A stretch of 49,950 nt of DNA from Chitinophagaceae bacterium (GTDB lineage Bacteria; Bacteroidota; Bacteroidia; Chitinophagales; Chitinophagaceae). The position numbers and the translations under genes are program-made. Position 1 is the first letter of the stretch. The number at the start of each line of letters is the position of its first letter. Positions 35,254 through 45,100 of the stretch are shown here, in pieces. A model generated the notes under the pieces. That model saw only the letters and a list, made by a program, of their open reading frames with translations. It did no database searches and was not told where the DNA came from. Location: assembly GCA_903642275.1 (NCBI GenBank), contig CAHJWK010000022.1:1-49950 (forward strand), written 5' to 3'.

Positions 35254-35772
35254 TTAATGACTAGCAGGGTCGTTGGCAGAATCAACATAAGTTACACCTG
35301 ATGGACCATAACCGTTTAATTCTACAATCACCGGTTCATCGCCCGTCATTGCAAAATGATTTTGATTTTTTACTTCCGAATAAATGCTGCCAACAGGAAG
35401 TTTTTTCAGCTTGCTTTCATCAAACGCATCGCCGTAACCAAAATACCATGTACCTGAAATAACAGTACCCATTCTTTCATCAGGATGTAAGTGAGCAGGA
35501 ATTTTTGTATGTGGGGCAATCTTTAAAACAATAGTATAAAAATCCGCTTTTGAAGGGTCGCCGGCAATAACAAACTCCTGAACAGCACTTAAGTTTGAAG
35601 AACCAGGTGCACCCGAAATGTTTGATTTAAGATTAATTATATCCTGTTGTGTTAATCGGAGTTGGCTGTTTGATTGTTGTTGTGCATGTGCGGCAACAGT
35701 AATAAAAAACATTAGCGCAAAACAGCAATAAATTTTATTGCGGCTTATATATTTAAATAAATCTGTAAACAT
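35254..35772 (-). CDS. Secreted cupin-domain protein
   Basis: 172 residues. A signal peptide (FALMFFITVAAHAQQ) leads to a single cupin barrel: motif 1 PAHLHPDERMGTVISG and motif 2 VGSIYSEVKNQNHFAM supply the metal ligands (HxH...E and a distal His). It is a probable metal-binding enzyme or binding protein in the periplasm; the substrate is unknown. It lies between the outer-membrane porin gene and the chimeric ATPase/isochorismatase gene, all on the minus strand. Confidence 0.85.
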   Translation of the reverse strand: MFTDLFKYISRNKIYCCFALMFFITVAAHAQQQSNSQLRLTQQDIINLKSNISGAPGSSNLSAVQEFVIAGDPSKADFYTIVLKIAPHTKIPAHLHPDERMGTVISGTWYFGYGDAFDESKLKKLPVGSIYSEVKNQNHFAMTGDEPVIVELNGYGPSGVTYVDSANDPASH

Positions 35773-35807
35773 ATTATTTGATTTTAATGATGAATGAAAT
35801 CTGATAA

Positions 35808-37799
35808 TTAAAATTCAACGAACGCACCAACATCCTGTAACGCCTTCACCATGAATGGCGCAGTTTCTTTTCTTGCCCAATCGCGTTGTAATTCGCAGGC
35901 AAGTTGGGCAACGCTTATTAATTTAGCTCCAGCTTGTGATATTCTTTTTAACGCCATCTTATGCGCATTGTAAGATGTTCCGCCAACTGCATCCGTCACA
36001 ACGTATACATCAAAACCTTCGCTCAAAGCATCAAGTGCAGGAAAAGCAAGACATACTTCTGTCCACAACGCATTAATTATGAGTTTTTTCCGCCCTGTTT
36101 TTTTCACAGCTTCATTAAACTCTTTATCTTCCCAGGCATTTACTGTTGTTACTTGCTTTACTTTTTGAATTTCAAACAACTGGTTTTGTATCTCTACAGT
36201 GTTTTTGTAAACTCCATATAAAATAGCTTCCTGACAATCTTTTGAAGTTGCTTGAGTTTTCTTTTCAATATCACTTTCAGATGAAAATATTAAATTAATA
36301 AAACCATCTACTTCATCTTCTGGAATTTCATTGATAGGATTTTCGCTCAAACGAAATTGAAAAAATCTTGGAGTTCCCTTCTTATAAAAAACTGATTTTG
36401 CAGGTATGAATGGAAAAGCAAAGTGTTGATTTAATAACGCAATTATATTAGTTGCCTTTTCAACTAATTTACCGGCTTCATCAATCGCTAAATCAATATT
36501 TAAATCTGTATCACCAAAAATTACATAACGCAAGTTGTGCTTTACAAAACGAATGATTTTAAATTCAATAAGCTTGTTGATTATTGCGACAGGATTTTTT
36601 ACGCTTTCTGCTATACTTAAATAATCTATATAAAAAGCATCATCTAATCTTGCGGCATTAGATGCAAATAAATTTATTAAGCCAATTGTTTTAATTACTT
36701 TCTGTGCATCAGCATTTATTGATTTGTCTAAAATGCCTTCCGCTTTTTCTAAAGCTTTTCTTATCGCTGACCATTGTAAAAAGTCTGAACTATTTCTGCT
36801 TGATGTAACAATTGAATAAAAGTTATTAAGTAAATAGTCATACACCTTATCAATTGAATAGTATTCGTGCTTTGAAACAACACTTAAACCATCATTGGTT
36901 GATTCTAAAAAAGAAAATAAACTCCTTTCATTTTGTCCATAACGCTGTAATGATAAAGTAAGAATAGATGCAGATAAAATATCAAAAGGAAAAAGTTTCT
37001 TTGCTATGTCAAGTTCTAAATAATCTTTTAGCGGGAAGGCTTTTGATTGTTTTATCAGTTGAAAAAGTTTATTGAAGTTCTTATCAAAACTTGAATGACC
37101 AAATTTTTGGTAAACCCTTTCTGCTGCTAAGTATAAAAGCTGTTCTACTGGTTCATTAAAAACAATTTCTTTAAACCTGCCTTTTATCTTATTCCATTCT
37201 TGTCGTTGATTTTTATTTAAAATATTTGAATAGGCATTAAAGTCTTGATGCAATGTGCCTACAAACATTGCATTATGTTTAGTATCATTTAACCATTCTG
37301 CTAGTTCTTGTAAAAAATACAACTCTGATTCAGGGTTATTTTTTGCAGCATATTCCAAGAACTTTCCAAATTCATCAACCAAAAAAACAAGTGTCTTATT
37401 TTGTTCATGAAGTGAATTATACTTTTTATTGATTGCTGCAATTATATCTTTTGTAGTAAAGTTTTTTTTGTCTCGTAAAAAAATATTTGCAACAATAGAA
37501 GTGAACGAAGTATAACTGCCTACAATTGGTATAAACTCATAATGAGTTTTATTAGCCAATACTTTACCAAAATTAAAATGCTTATGTGTGCCTGATAAAG
37601 TTTGCATCATTGCTAAGAGTAATGATGATTTACCTGTGCCGTAAGCGCCAATAATTATTTGAGCTTTGTTATTGGTTTTGAGGTTATTTATCAACTCATT
37701 AAATACAGCAATGGAATTTTGCGTTGGGATATAATTAAAGTTGTAATTAATATCCCTTATAATATTTATGGATGGCGAATATTTAATTGTAGTATTCAT
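35808..37799 (-). CDS. Chimeric gene: DUF4007-linked P-loop ATPase fused to C-terminal half of a YcaC-like isochorismatase
   Basis: 663 residues. Residues 1 to about 550 are a STAND/AAA-like ATPase with Walker A GAYGTGKSS (51-59) and Walker B TLVFLVDEFGKF (D142, E143), followed by long helical regions. From about 551 the sequence becomes VNAWEDKEFNEAVKKTGRKK, then TEVCLAFPALDAL (catalytic-type C583), VVTDAVGG and ACELQRDW. This is the second half of a YcaC-like isochorismatase hydrolase. The hydrolase's first half, with the catalytic Asp and Lys, is missing, so that domain should be inactive. The fusion is in frame. Its start overlaps the DUF4007 gene by 17 bp. Confidence 0.8.
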   Translation of the reverse strand: MNTTIKYSPSINIIRDINYNFNYIPTQNSIAVFNELINNLKTNNKAQIIIGAYGTGKSSLLLAMMQTLSGTHKHFNFGKVLANKTHYEFIPIVGSYTSFTSIVANIFLRDKKNFTTKDIIAAINKKYNSLHEQNKTLVFLVDEFGKFLEYAAKNNPESELYFLQELAEWLNDTKHNAMFVGTLHQDFNAYSNILNKNQRQEWNKIKGRFKEIVFNEPVEQLLYLAAERVYQKFGHSSFDKNFNKLFQLIKQSKAFPLKDYLELDIAKKLFPFDILSASILTLSLQRYGQNERSLFSFLESTNDGLSVVSKHEYYSIDKVYDYLLNNFYSIVTSSRNSSDFLQWSAIRKALEKAEGILDKSINADAQKVIKTIGLINLFASNAARLDDAFYIDYLSIAESVKNPVAIINKLIEFKIIRFVKHNLRYVIFGDTDLNIDLAIDEAGKLVEKATNIIALLNQHFAFPFIPAKSVFYKKGTPRFFQFRLSENPINEIPEDEVDGFINLIFSSESDIEKKTQATSKDCQEAILYGVYKNTVEIQNQLFEIQKVKQVTTVNAWEDKEFNEAVKKTGRKKLIINALWTEVCLAFPALDALSEGFDVYVVTDAVGGTSYNAHKMALKRISQAGAKLISVAQLACELQRDWARKETAPFMVKALQDVGAFVEF

Positions 37800-38661
37800 T
37801 TAGTACATTCCATTTATCAATTTCCTTTTTGAATTGTAGTTCTCTTATTCCTGCTGACTCTGTATAAACTATTTCTTTTCTATAGTGCTTAGTAATGTTT
37901 TCTATTTTATCATACAAACCATCTTCGTTTAAAACAAAAACATTTCCGGGCGAATTATAGCTATTGAGCAATTCGTAAAAAGGAATAGACTTACTATAGT
38001 TTTTGTTGTCAAGTATTGCAAACAATACAATTTGCCAAGGCAAGTCAATTCTTAAATTACCTTCCACAGAATACCAATCAACATTTTCTCCTAATGCGTT
38101 TTCTGATTGATAGCTATCTATAAGTTGCAAGTCAATTAAAAGACTTGAAAATTCATCTTCAATATCAATTTTTCTATTCCTTAATTCCGGATTTAAATAG
38201 CTGCGAATTAAGACATTGATGTCAGCGTTTACTGTATTCGGATTAGTTCCTGTTTGCTCTATGGATTTAAGTTTGCGTAGAATAAAATCTGTTAATTGTT
38301 GTTTTGTAAAAGATGCTTTGTTGGTTCTAAACTCATTAAAGAACAAATTATAAATAGAAGCTGCATTTGTTTTTATCAAATAAGAATGCAATAGCCAAAT
38401 ACTTCCAATGCTTTCTAAATAAGGGTCTTTTCCTTCATTGTTATTAAACAAGTAATGCCCAATATCAGTGATACCATTTTTATCTAAAATCCCAAAAGAT
38501 GTTAACCAATGGTTGATGGAGTTAACCATATTTTTACCAACACCTAAGTCAACTACAGCTAATTCATCATTAAATGATTTGCCTTTTTTTTGAACAAAGT
38601 CATATCCTTTTTTAAGCCATAAGTTTTTACAAATAAAAGAATCGTGACCGGAAAATTTCAT
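37783..38661 (-). CDS. DUF4007-family protein
   Basis: 292 residues beginning MKFSGHDSFICKNLWLKKGYD, with VDLGVGKNMVNSINHWLTSFG as the family signature, and WLLHSYLI and YWFF-like helical segments later. It has no signal peptide or membrane helix. DUF4007 genes occur in defence islands next to phosphorothioation-type (PAPS-reductase-like) and ATPase genes; that context comes from general knowledge. Here only the ATPase follows, overlapping by 17 bp, so the module may be a remnant or a minimal form. It is divergent from a truncated VWA gene. Confidence 0.8.
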   Translation of the reverse strand: MKFSGHDSFICKNLWLKKGYDFVQKKGKSFNDELAVVDLGVGKNMVNSINHWLTSFGILDKNGITDIGHYLFNNNEGKDPYLESIGSIWLLHSYLIKTNAASIYNLFFNEFRTNKASFTKQQLTDFILRKLKSIEQTGTNPNTVNADINVLIRSYLNPELRNRKIDIEDEFSSLLIDLQLIDSYQSENALGENVDWYSVEGNLRIDLPWQIVLFAILDNKNYSKSIPFYELLNSYNSPGNVFVLNEDGLYDKIENITKHYRKEIVYTESAGIRELQFKKEIDKWNVLNEYYN

Positions 38662-38932
38662 AGGAGAAAATTATACTTCTTAGTAACATGGGCAAAATAT
38701 GATTAATTTAATGAGAACGAGGTGTGTAAATATTGTTACTAATGTAGTTAGTTTCAAAAAAATACACAAAGACATAACACGACATGGACAACGCTTCTAA
38801 CTGGTTATTGAATGTAACTGTTTATATAAGTCTACGCCTGAATAGACGTTTAAAATTTTACTCATTTTTAAAATATATAATGCAACTTTCACCTTTTCAT
38901 TCAACGCCATTACACTTTCCATAAGCTTCATC
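38662..38932 (+). other. Junction region between DUF4007 and the truncated VWA gene
   Basis: 271 bp, AT-rich, with no gene. It must contain the DUF4007 promoter and the right-hand breakpoint of the inserted module. No inverted or direct repeat marking that breakpoint is obvious. Confidence 0.45.
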
Positions 38933-39629
38933 ATGCAGCAGCTTGCAGATAAAGGCAACGGTAATCATAACTACATTGATACTATTGATGAAACGAAAAA
39001 AGTATTGGTGAATTAATTAGGAGGAACGCTTTTCACCATTGCTAAAGATGTAAAGTTGCAGGTTGAATTTAACCCGCAATATGTACAGGCTTACAGGTTG
39101 ATTGGTTATGAAAACAGGTTGCTGGCTAATGAAGATTTTAATAATGATAAAAAAGATGCGGGCGATTTAGGTTCCGGTCAGACGGTAACTGCCTTGTATG
39201 AAATTATACCCACAGATATTAATGATGATATTCTGATCAGTAAAAGTCGATGATCTTAAATATCAGTCGACACGAATAGCGCAATCTGCTAGCAATGAAA
39301 TGATGACAATCAAAATTCGTTATAAACAACCTGAAAGTGACATAAGCAAACTGCTTGTTTATCCGGTTATAAATAATGACGAAGCGTGGGAACAGTCATC
39401 TGATAACTTCAGGTTTTCATCAGCGGTTGCAGAATTCGGTTTAATGCTTAGATCATCAGCTTACAAACAAAGCAGTTCTTATCAGCAATTAATAAAAATG
39501 GCTGAAGGCGTAAAAAGTGATGATATAAACGGTTATAGATCTGCCTTTGTACAGTTGGCTGAAAAAGCGGCGGCGCTATCAACTTCTTTAAATAATGTGC
39601 AAGAAGACAAAGCAAATGGAACTAAATAA
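38933..39629 (+). pseudogene. VWA/YfbK-type protein, C-terminal fragment with nonsense and frameshift
   Basis: The fragment begins inside a VWA domain: MQQLADKGNGNHNYIDTIDE and TKKVLVN, then TAA at 39014 where Glu is expected. It continues [19 protein letters not shown] and [20 protein letters not shown] (the YfbK C-terminal domain). A one-base frame change near 39242-39246 leads to [20 protein letters not shown] and IKIRYKQPESDISKLL, ending at 39629. The first half of the gene is gone. It was therefore truncated at the 5' side, where the DUF4007 module now lies, and has since decayed. Confidence 0.75.
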
Positions 39630-39776
39630 ATGCTGCACATATGAATTTATATGGTGCACGTACAGCGAGGTTGCACCATAGATTGTGAAAATGCTCTGTG
39701 CTAAAACAAACAGGACTAAGAACCGACCAAAGTGTGATGTAGTTGAAGAAGAGTAAATATAATGTGAATCCATAAT

Positions 39777-39809
39777 GGTTAAAGCAAAATTGCTTTTACC
39801 GTTCTTTTT
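39777..39809 (+). terminator. Intrinsic terminator after the VWA remnant
   Basis: GGTTAAAGCAA and TTGCTTTTACC pair with one mismatch and an AA loop (39777-39800), followed by GTTCTTTTT. It probably ended the original VWA transcript. Confidence 0.6.
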
Positions 39810-40050
39810 ATCCAACCTACTTAGGAAGGTTGTAGCTTTAATGTATAATTTCTCGTGTATTTAGTTAAGTTATTATATTATTGTACTTATACTTATGTGT
39901 TGTCTTGCGCTGATGCTGCAAATTAGGATGTGCTTAGTCTTATTTATTTCTATCGTGGAATTGTATAGTGATTAATTTTTGATATTTTTATTTACTAAAT
40001 TGCTTTCGACATTTTATTGACCATTTCCTGCTCACGTACCAACATCAACA
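39810..40050 (+). other. Upstream region of the CHASE2/caspase operon
   Basis: About 240 bp of AT-rich sequence. No clean -33/-7 pair was found; TAAATTG at 39996 is an imperfect -7 candidate. No small frame is convincing. Confidence 0.4.
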
Positions 40051-41304
40051 TTGAATAAACATCATTCTATTTTGTTCAAGAAATTACCAAACAAAAAACT
40101 ACGGTGGCTATATTGTTTTTTACATGGATTATTTATGTTATTATTGGTTTACGTCTGGGGCTTCATAAACGGAAGTTTTTTACTTGATAATGTATTATTA
40201 AAGTGGCAGTCAACGATTAAGAACTTCACTTTTGACAAATCACTTTTTCACTCACAAAAGGATAATGTTATATTTATTGATGTCTCAAAAAACAAAACAA
40301 TTGTTTTTGACAGTAACCTGCTTGAAAATAAGATAGTAACTGATAGATTGCTGCTGGATTCCTGCATTGATGCAATTAAGAAAGTCGGTAATTATTCATT
40401 TGTGTTGTGCGATATAGATTTTACATTTCCTACCGCTTATGACAATAGATTAGCTAATACATTAAAAGACTTTCAGCATATAGCATTTCCCCAAGCTGAT
40501 ACCGGTTCTGACAGATATAAAAGCTATACGCATAATTTTCTTGGTGGTTATGTAAATTATAGTTATTTAAAAAACGTGTACAAGTTTGATAACAAGTTAG
40601 CGAGGTTTAAATTAGCAGAAAGTACAAAAGATTTAAGTATGCCATTGTATATGTATGCTATCAAGAATCATTTGACGGTAAAATCAGCAGGTAATATCAT
40701 TAAACTTAACCGAGAAAAACATACAGAATATCTCTTTAATAACTTAACAATTGATGCGCCTTTGCGTAATGAAAATATTGTAAAAACAGATACTATCAGT
40801 AACATCTATACGCTTGAAGATTTTATTGCTTTGATAATTAATCATGATACAGAGGCAAAAAGATTTCTTGGTAATAAACTAATTGTAATTGGTGATTTTG
40901 AAAACGATAATCATCAAACTGTATTTGGCACAATGCCTGGCGCTCTTATACTTGCAAATATTTATCTGTCATTATTAAATCATCAAAATAAAATAACAAC
41001 ACTATGGATTCTTTATTTAGTGGGGCTATTTACTTTATTATCTTATTTTATGTTTTATAAAACCTTTTCTTATGGTAACAAATTTGAAAACAAAATTCGA
41101 CTCGTATTTAAAATACTTTTTGGTGAAATAGGTTTGAATTTAGCTGCTAACATTTTATCATTGTTTATCGGCTCATTGTTATCATATTTCCTCTTTAATA
41201 AAACCATCAACATATTTACTTTATCAATTTGGATGACAATTATAGAATTTATTAAAGATTGGAAAAACCTGAAAAAAGAGTGGTTTTATGGAATAAAACA
41301 TTAA
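40051..41304 (+). CDS. CHASE2-domain membrane protein without output domain
   Basis: 417 residues. The N-terminal basic tail (KKLPNKKLRW) and first membrane helix (about 20-42) precede an extracytoplasmic domain (about 55-320) with CHASE2 features: DNVIFIDVSKNKTIV, FVLCDIDFTFP, KLIVIGDFENDN, FGTMPGALILANIYLSLL. Three membrane helices close it (about 323-342, 362-388, 391-406). No kinase, cyclase or other cytosolic domain follows, so it must signal through partners. The frame has no upstream ATG. TTG at 40051 keeps the positive N-terminus; the next ATG (40135) would start inside helix 1. It is the first gene of a three-gene operon. Confidence 0.75.
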   Translation: MNKHHSILFKKLPNKKLRWLYCFLHGLFMLLLVYVWGFINGSFLLDNVLLKWQSTIKNFTFDKSLFHSQKDNVIFIDVSKNKTIVFDSNLLENKIVTDRLLLDSCIDAIKKVGNYSFVLCDIDFTFPTAYDNRLANTLKDFQHIAFPQADTGSDRYKSYTHNFLGGYVNYSYLKNVYKFDNKLARFKLAESTKDLSMPLYMYAIKNHLTVKSAGNIIKLNREKHTEYLFNNLTIDAPLRNENIVKTDTISNIYTLEDFIALIINHDTEAKRFLGNKLIVIGDFENDNHQTVFGTMPGALILANIYLSLLNHQNKITTLWILYLVGLFTLLSYFMFYKTFSYGNKFENKIRLVFKILFGEIGLNLAANILSLFIGSLLSYFLFNKTINIFTLSIWMTIIEFIKDWKNLKKEWFYGIKH

Positions 41305-41340
41305 AAATGTTATGCTGATATTTAATATAAAATATGACTC

Positions 41341-42177
41341 ATGATAAAAATTTTGATGATATTTTCTTTCCTGCTACAAGAAAATATTTATGTAATTGTA
41401 AAAATTAATGGTACAGCAGTACTTGAAAACATGACCGTCATCAGACAGCTTAAACCTGGTGACAGACTTACTGAAAACGACATTCAAAATATACACTTCA
41501 AAAACAACAGCATTTTAAGACTTGCAAGCCAGAGAGGTACTTTTTTACTTAAACAAAATTCCAAACTCAACAACCCAGTTGATAGTAATTTAAGCCTTGC
41601 CAGCGAATTAAGAAACGAATTGATACCAACGCTTGTAACCGGTGAAATGAAATCAAGAGCAGGTAGGTTAAGCAATTTAACTGAAGCACAAACTTATTTC
41701 AGTTCTTTTAAAGATAGTATGAATTCAATGCTTGTTATTGATTCATTTTACATTGATGTATCAAAAGAATTTTTTACGGATACAACTGATTTTTTCTTCT
41801 TCTCTTATATGTATAACAACGAAAAAATAAACAAAAAAATTTCATGGCGAACTAATCATAATGATTTGCAATTATGTTTCAACAAAAATATTTCATTGAT
41901 TGATGGCAAGGATTTAAATATCCATCACATATATAACGCAAAGCTTTATTTTTTAAAGCATGCTGATAACGAATCCATACTTATTTCGCCACTGAATATC
42001 AACTATGAAACGTTCACTACTATTAAGCCAGAACTTAGTTTGTTAACCGAAGGATTAGGTGTTGATAAAAATAATATACCGTCATCTGAACAAATCAATT
42101 ATATAAATGATTACTTCTCTGCTTATTATGGGCGCATTGATAACGATAAAATAAAAACTCTTATTAAACAACTATAA
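41341..42177 (+). CDS. Exported FecR-like protein of the caspase operon
   Basis: 278 residues. A short hydrophobic N-terminus (IKILMIFSFLL) suggests export. Residues 15-75 read as a FecR-like domain: YVIVKINGTAVLENMTVIRQ, LKPGDRLTENDIQNIHFKNN and RLASQRGTFLLKQN. The remainder is a mixed alpha/beta domain I do not recognise (ISLIDGKDLNIHHIYNAKLYF). FecR-like and CHASE2 proteins are frequent genetic neighbours in other phyla, which supports a shared extracytoplasmic signalling role. It lies 36 bp after the CHASE2 gene and 2 bp before the caspase gene. Confidence 0.6.
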   Translation: MIKILMIFSFLLQENIYVIVKINGTAVLENMTVIRQLKPGDRLTENDIQNIHFKNNSILRLASQRGTFLLKQNSKLNNPVDSNLSLASELRNELIPTLVTGEMKSRAGRLSNLTEAQTYFSSFKDSMNSMLVIDSFYIDVSKEFFTDTTDFFFFSYMYNNEKINKKISWRTNHNDLQLCFNKNISLIDGKDLNIHHIYNAKLYFLKHADNESILISPLNINYETFTTIKPELSLLTEGLGVDKNNIPSSEQINYINDYFSAYYGRIDNDKIKTLIKQL

Positions 42178-42179
42178 CC

Positions 42180-45100
42180 ATGAATAGTGAGATTAGGTCT
42201 TATTGCGCCGGTATAGTATTACTGTTGCTTTTAAAGCCTTTTTTAAGTGAAAGTCAATCTTTCAAACCTTCATTAACGCTACAAAGCGGAATGAATATTA
42301 TAATTGAATCTGAATTTATATTTTCACCACTAAATACTTATTTCTGTGGTTATAATTTAGAAGGAGAATATGTGCTATGGAATGTAAAAACAGGTGCACT
42401 TATAAAAAAAATAACGCCATTTACAACTGATGTATTTACACTGCTTTATACTGCAAAGCCGGTTTTTTCCAATGATGAAAAATACTTGTTGCTTCCGCAA
42501 TACCCGCAAGGTAATTATCTGTTGTATGATATACAAAATGACAGTATCGTTAATACATTTAAGCCTCCTTTTCCGGAAGAAAAGTATACTGATGCTTTCT
42601 TTTCTAAAGACCAATCAAAAGTAATGTTAGTAGCGCAAGTAGGAGGTGATAATCCTTATGCGCGTATTCAAGTTAAATCAATCAATGGTGAGCATTCTTA
42701 TAAAAGTGTAATACTGAATTTACCAGTTATCGGTATAGAAAACAGTTGGCTGTTAAATCTTGTATTTAAAAAACTAATGAACACCGTAAAAGCCATTCCA
42801 GGTATTTTGTCAATAGCGGCATCGACTGACTTGGAACGTATATGGTTTAGCGTAGCGGCTGGTAAACTCTATACTTTAAACCTGACATCAGTTCCTGATA
42901 GGGAATTGAAAGCAGAAGATTATACAGCTATTGCTTCCACAACAAACCATAAGCTTATTGACCGTTTAAGTTTATATGGCAATAATTTATTTGCTGCATC
43001 GAAAGGATCTATGGTTAGTATAAGAAAAAGTAAAAATCAAATTAAGACTGACACTTTGTATGTTATAGATGCAAACAATGGCTCAATAAAGAAAAAAACA
43101 ATATCTGAGTTTGTAATATTAAGTACAGACCAACGCGCTAATGACATAGGTACAGAACCACTTACAACTGGTCAATATTTAAACACTTATTTTAAAGTAG
43201 AGGATACTGCAACAGAAAACTTCACTGTTATTTGTTATGATTTACTAACCGACAAAGAACTATTTCGTGTAAAAAATGGTAAATCCATGTTTTATTATGT
43301 AAAGAATAATTATCAACCTGAGCAATTACACGGAGGTTATATTGTTGGCATATCAAACGATGGATTATCTTTTGCAGAATGCACACGCGAAATGGTGATC
43401 CATGACATGAAAGAGAATGTTATTACCAGTGAGTTTTCAATTGTCAGAGGTGCTCTCAAGTTAAATGCACCTTTATTTCTAGACAGCACAACATTAATGA
43501 TACCCAAAACATATAATGATGCATTCATCATAAACCTTAAAACAGCTGAAGTTGATCGTTTGAAGAGAGAAATTTCCTGCCAGGATACTGCTCGTGGAGG
43601 GGCAAATGTTTTTTTTAGAATTGATAACACTTCAGGTATAAACATACAAAATGCCTGTCTTTCATCAAATAAAAAAACAATAGGGCTAATTAATTACATT
43701 CCTAACGACCTTTGTACAACAGGAGATAATAAAACCTTTGAATTGTATGACGCATCTAAGCGCAATTTGCTAAAGACTTATACATACAATGACCCTGAAT
43801 ATACATACACGAGCAGCATGGTAGGAAGTGATAGTTTGAAGTATTTGTTTTATTATAAACTTGTTGATTTTTCTAAATCGCCAGCTACTGTTCAAAAGCT
43901 TATAGTTGTTAATAAGAAAGATACTTTTTTTTCTGTTAACCCTGTTTATATTCCCTCAATCAATAGCATTGTTGGTGTGTGTGGCACCAGAAAATCGCCT
44001 GGCGATCCCACCATTATTTTTGCGCAATGGGATGTTAATGGTAACATGTTAAAAACTTACAAGTATGAGCGGCCTAAGTCTAAGCAGTCGTTTCAAACGG
44101 TAATTACAGAAGTGCAATTTTCTCCGGATAGTTCTAAAATATTATTTGGATTACAGGATGGAACAATCGGAATATTTGACATTGCCCAAATGAAGGTAAT
44201 TGCTGCTTTTGAAGATGGAAAAGCTTTTGAGAATAAATTCCTTAAACTATACGATCATACACAGGTAATGGCAGGTTGTTTTATTGATAATGATTTTTTT
44301 GCAGCAGCAAGTGATGACGGACTTGTAAGGTTATGGTCAATTAGTCAGAATAAATTGATTAAGGTTATTAATAAAGAGCCGCATATGTTTTTCACGCTTG
44401 TGGTATCACCAGATAAAAAATATCTTGTAGGTGTTGATTATGATAAAACTGTTTTATTCCTAAACCTGAATTCAGGTGAAACAGATATGCGTTTCGTAGC
44501 ATTTGACTATAAATCTTATGCAATGATAGATAAGAATGGCTTTTATACTTCAAACAAAAGCTCCGACAAAGACCTGAGATTTACTTACAAAGGCAAATCC
44601 TATGAGTTTTCACAGTTTGATTTATATTTAAACAGGCCAGATAAAATTATAGAAACCTTAGGATACGGTGATACTGCTTATAGTGGTTATTACAAAAGAG
44701 CTTACGAAAAGCGGTTAAGCAAATCCGGATATAAGGCATCTTCTTTTACATTGCCTCCAGCCTCTGATATCCCGGAAGTAAATGTCACAGACCTTCCTGT
44801 AAATACGAGAGAGACATCTTCGTCAAGTCTCTCTTTTTCTGTGCAAGCACAATCTGAATCTGCTTTCTTAGATAAATTAATGATTAGCATAAATGGCGTA
44901 CCGTTATATGGAATAAACGGAATGTTGTTAAAGAATAAATCAAATTTTGCAAACATTCCTGTTTCTGTTCCGCTGTCATCTGGCGAAAATAAAATTGAAG
45001 TATCCGTTTTAAATACAAAAGGAATTGAAAGTTTACCTAATTACATAAATATAAATAAGATTACAGAAACGGTAAAACCTACAATGTATGTTATCGCCAT

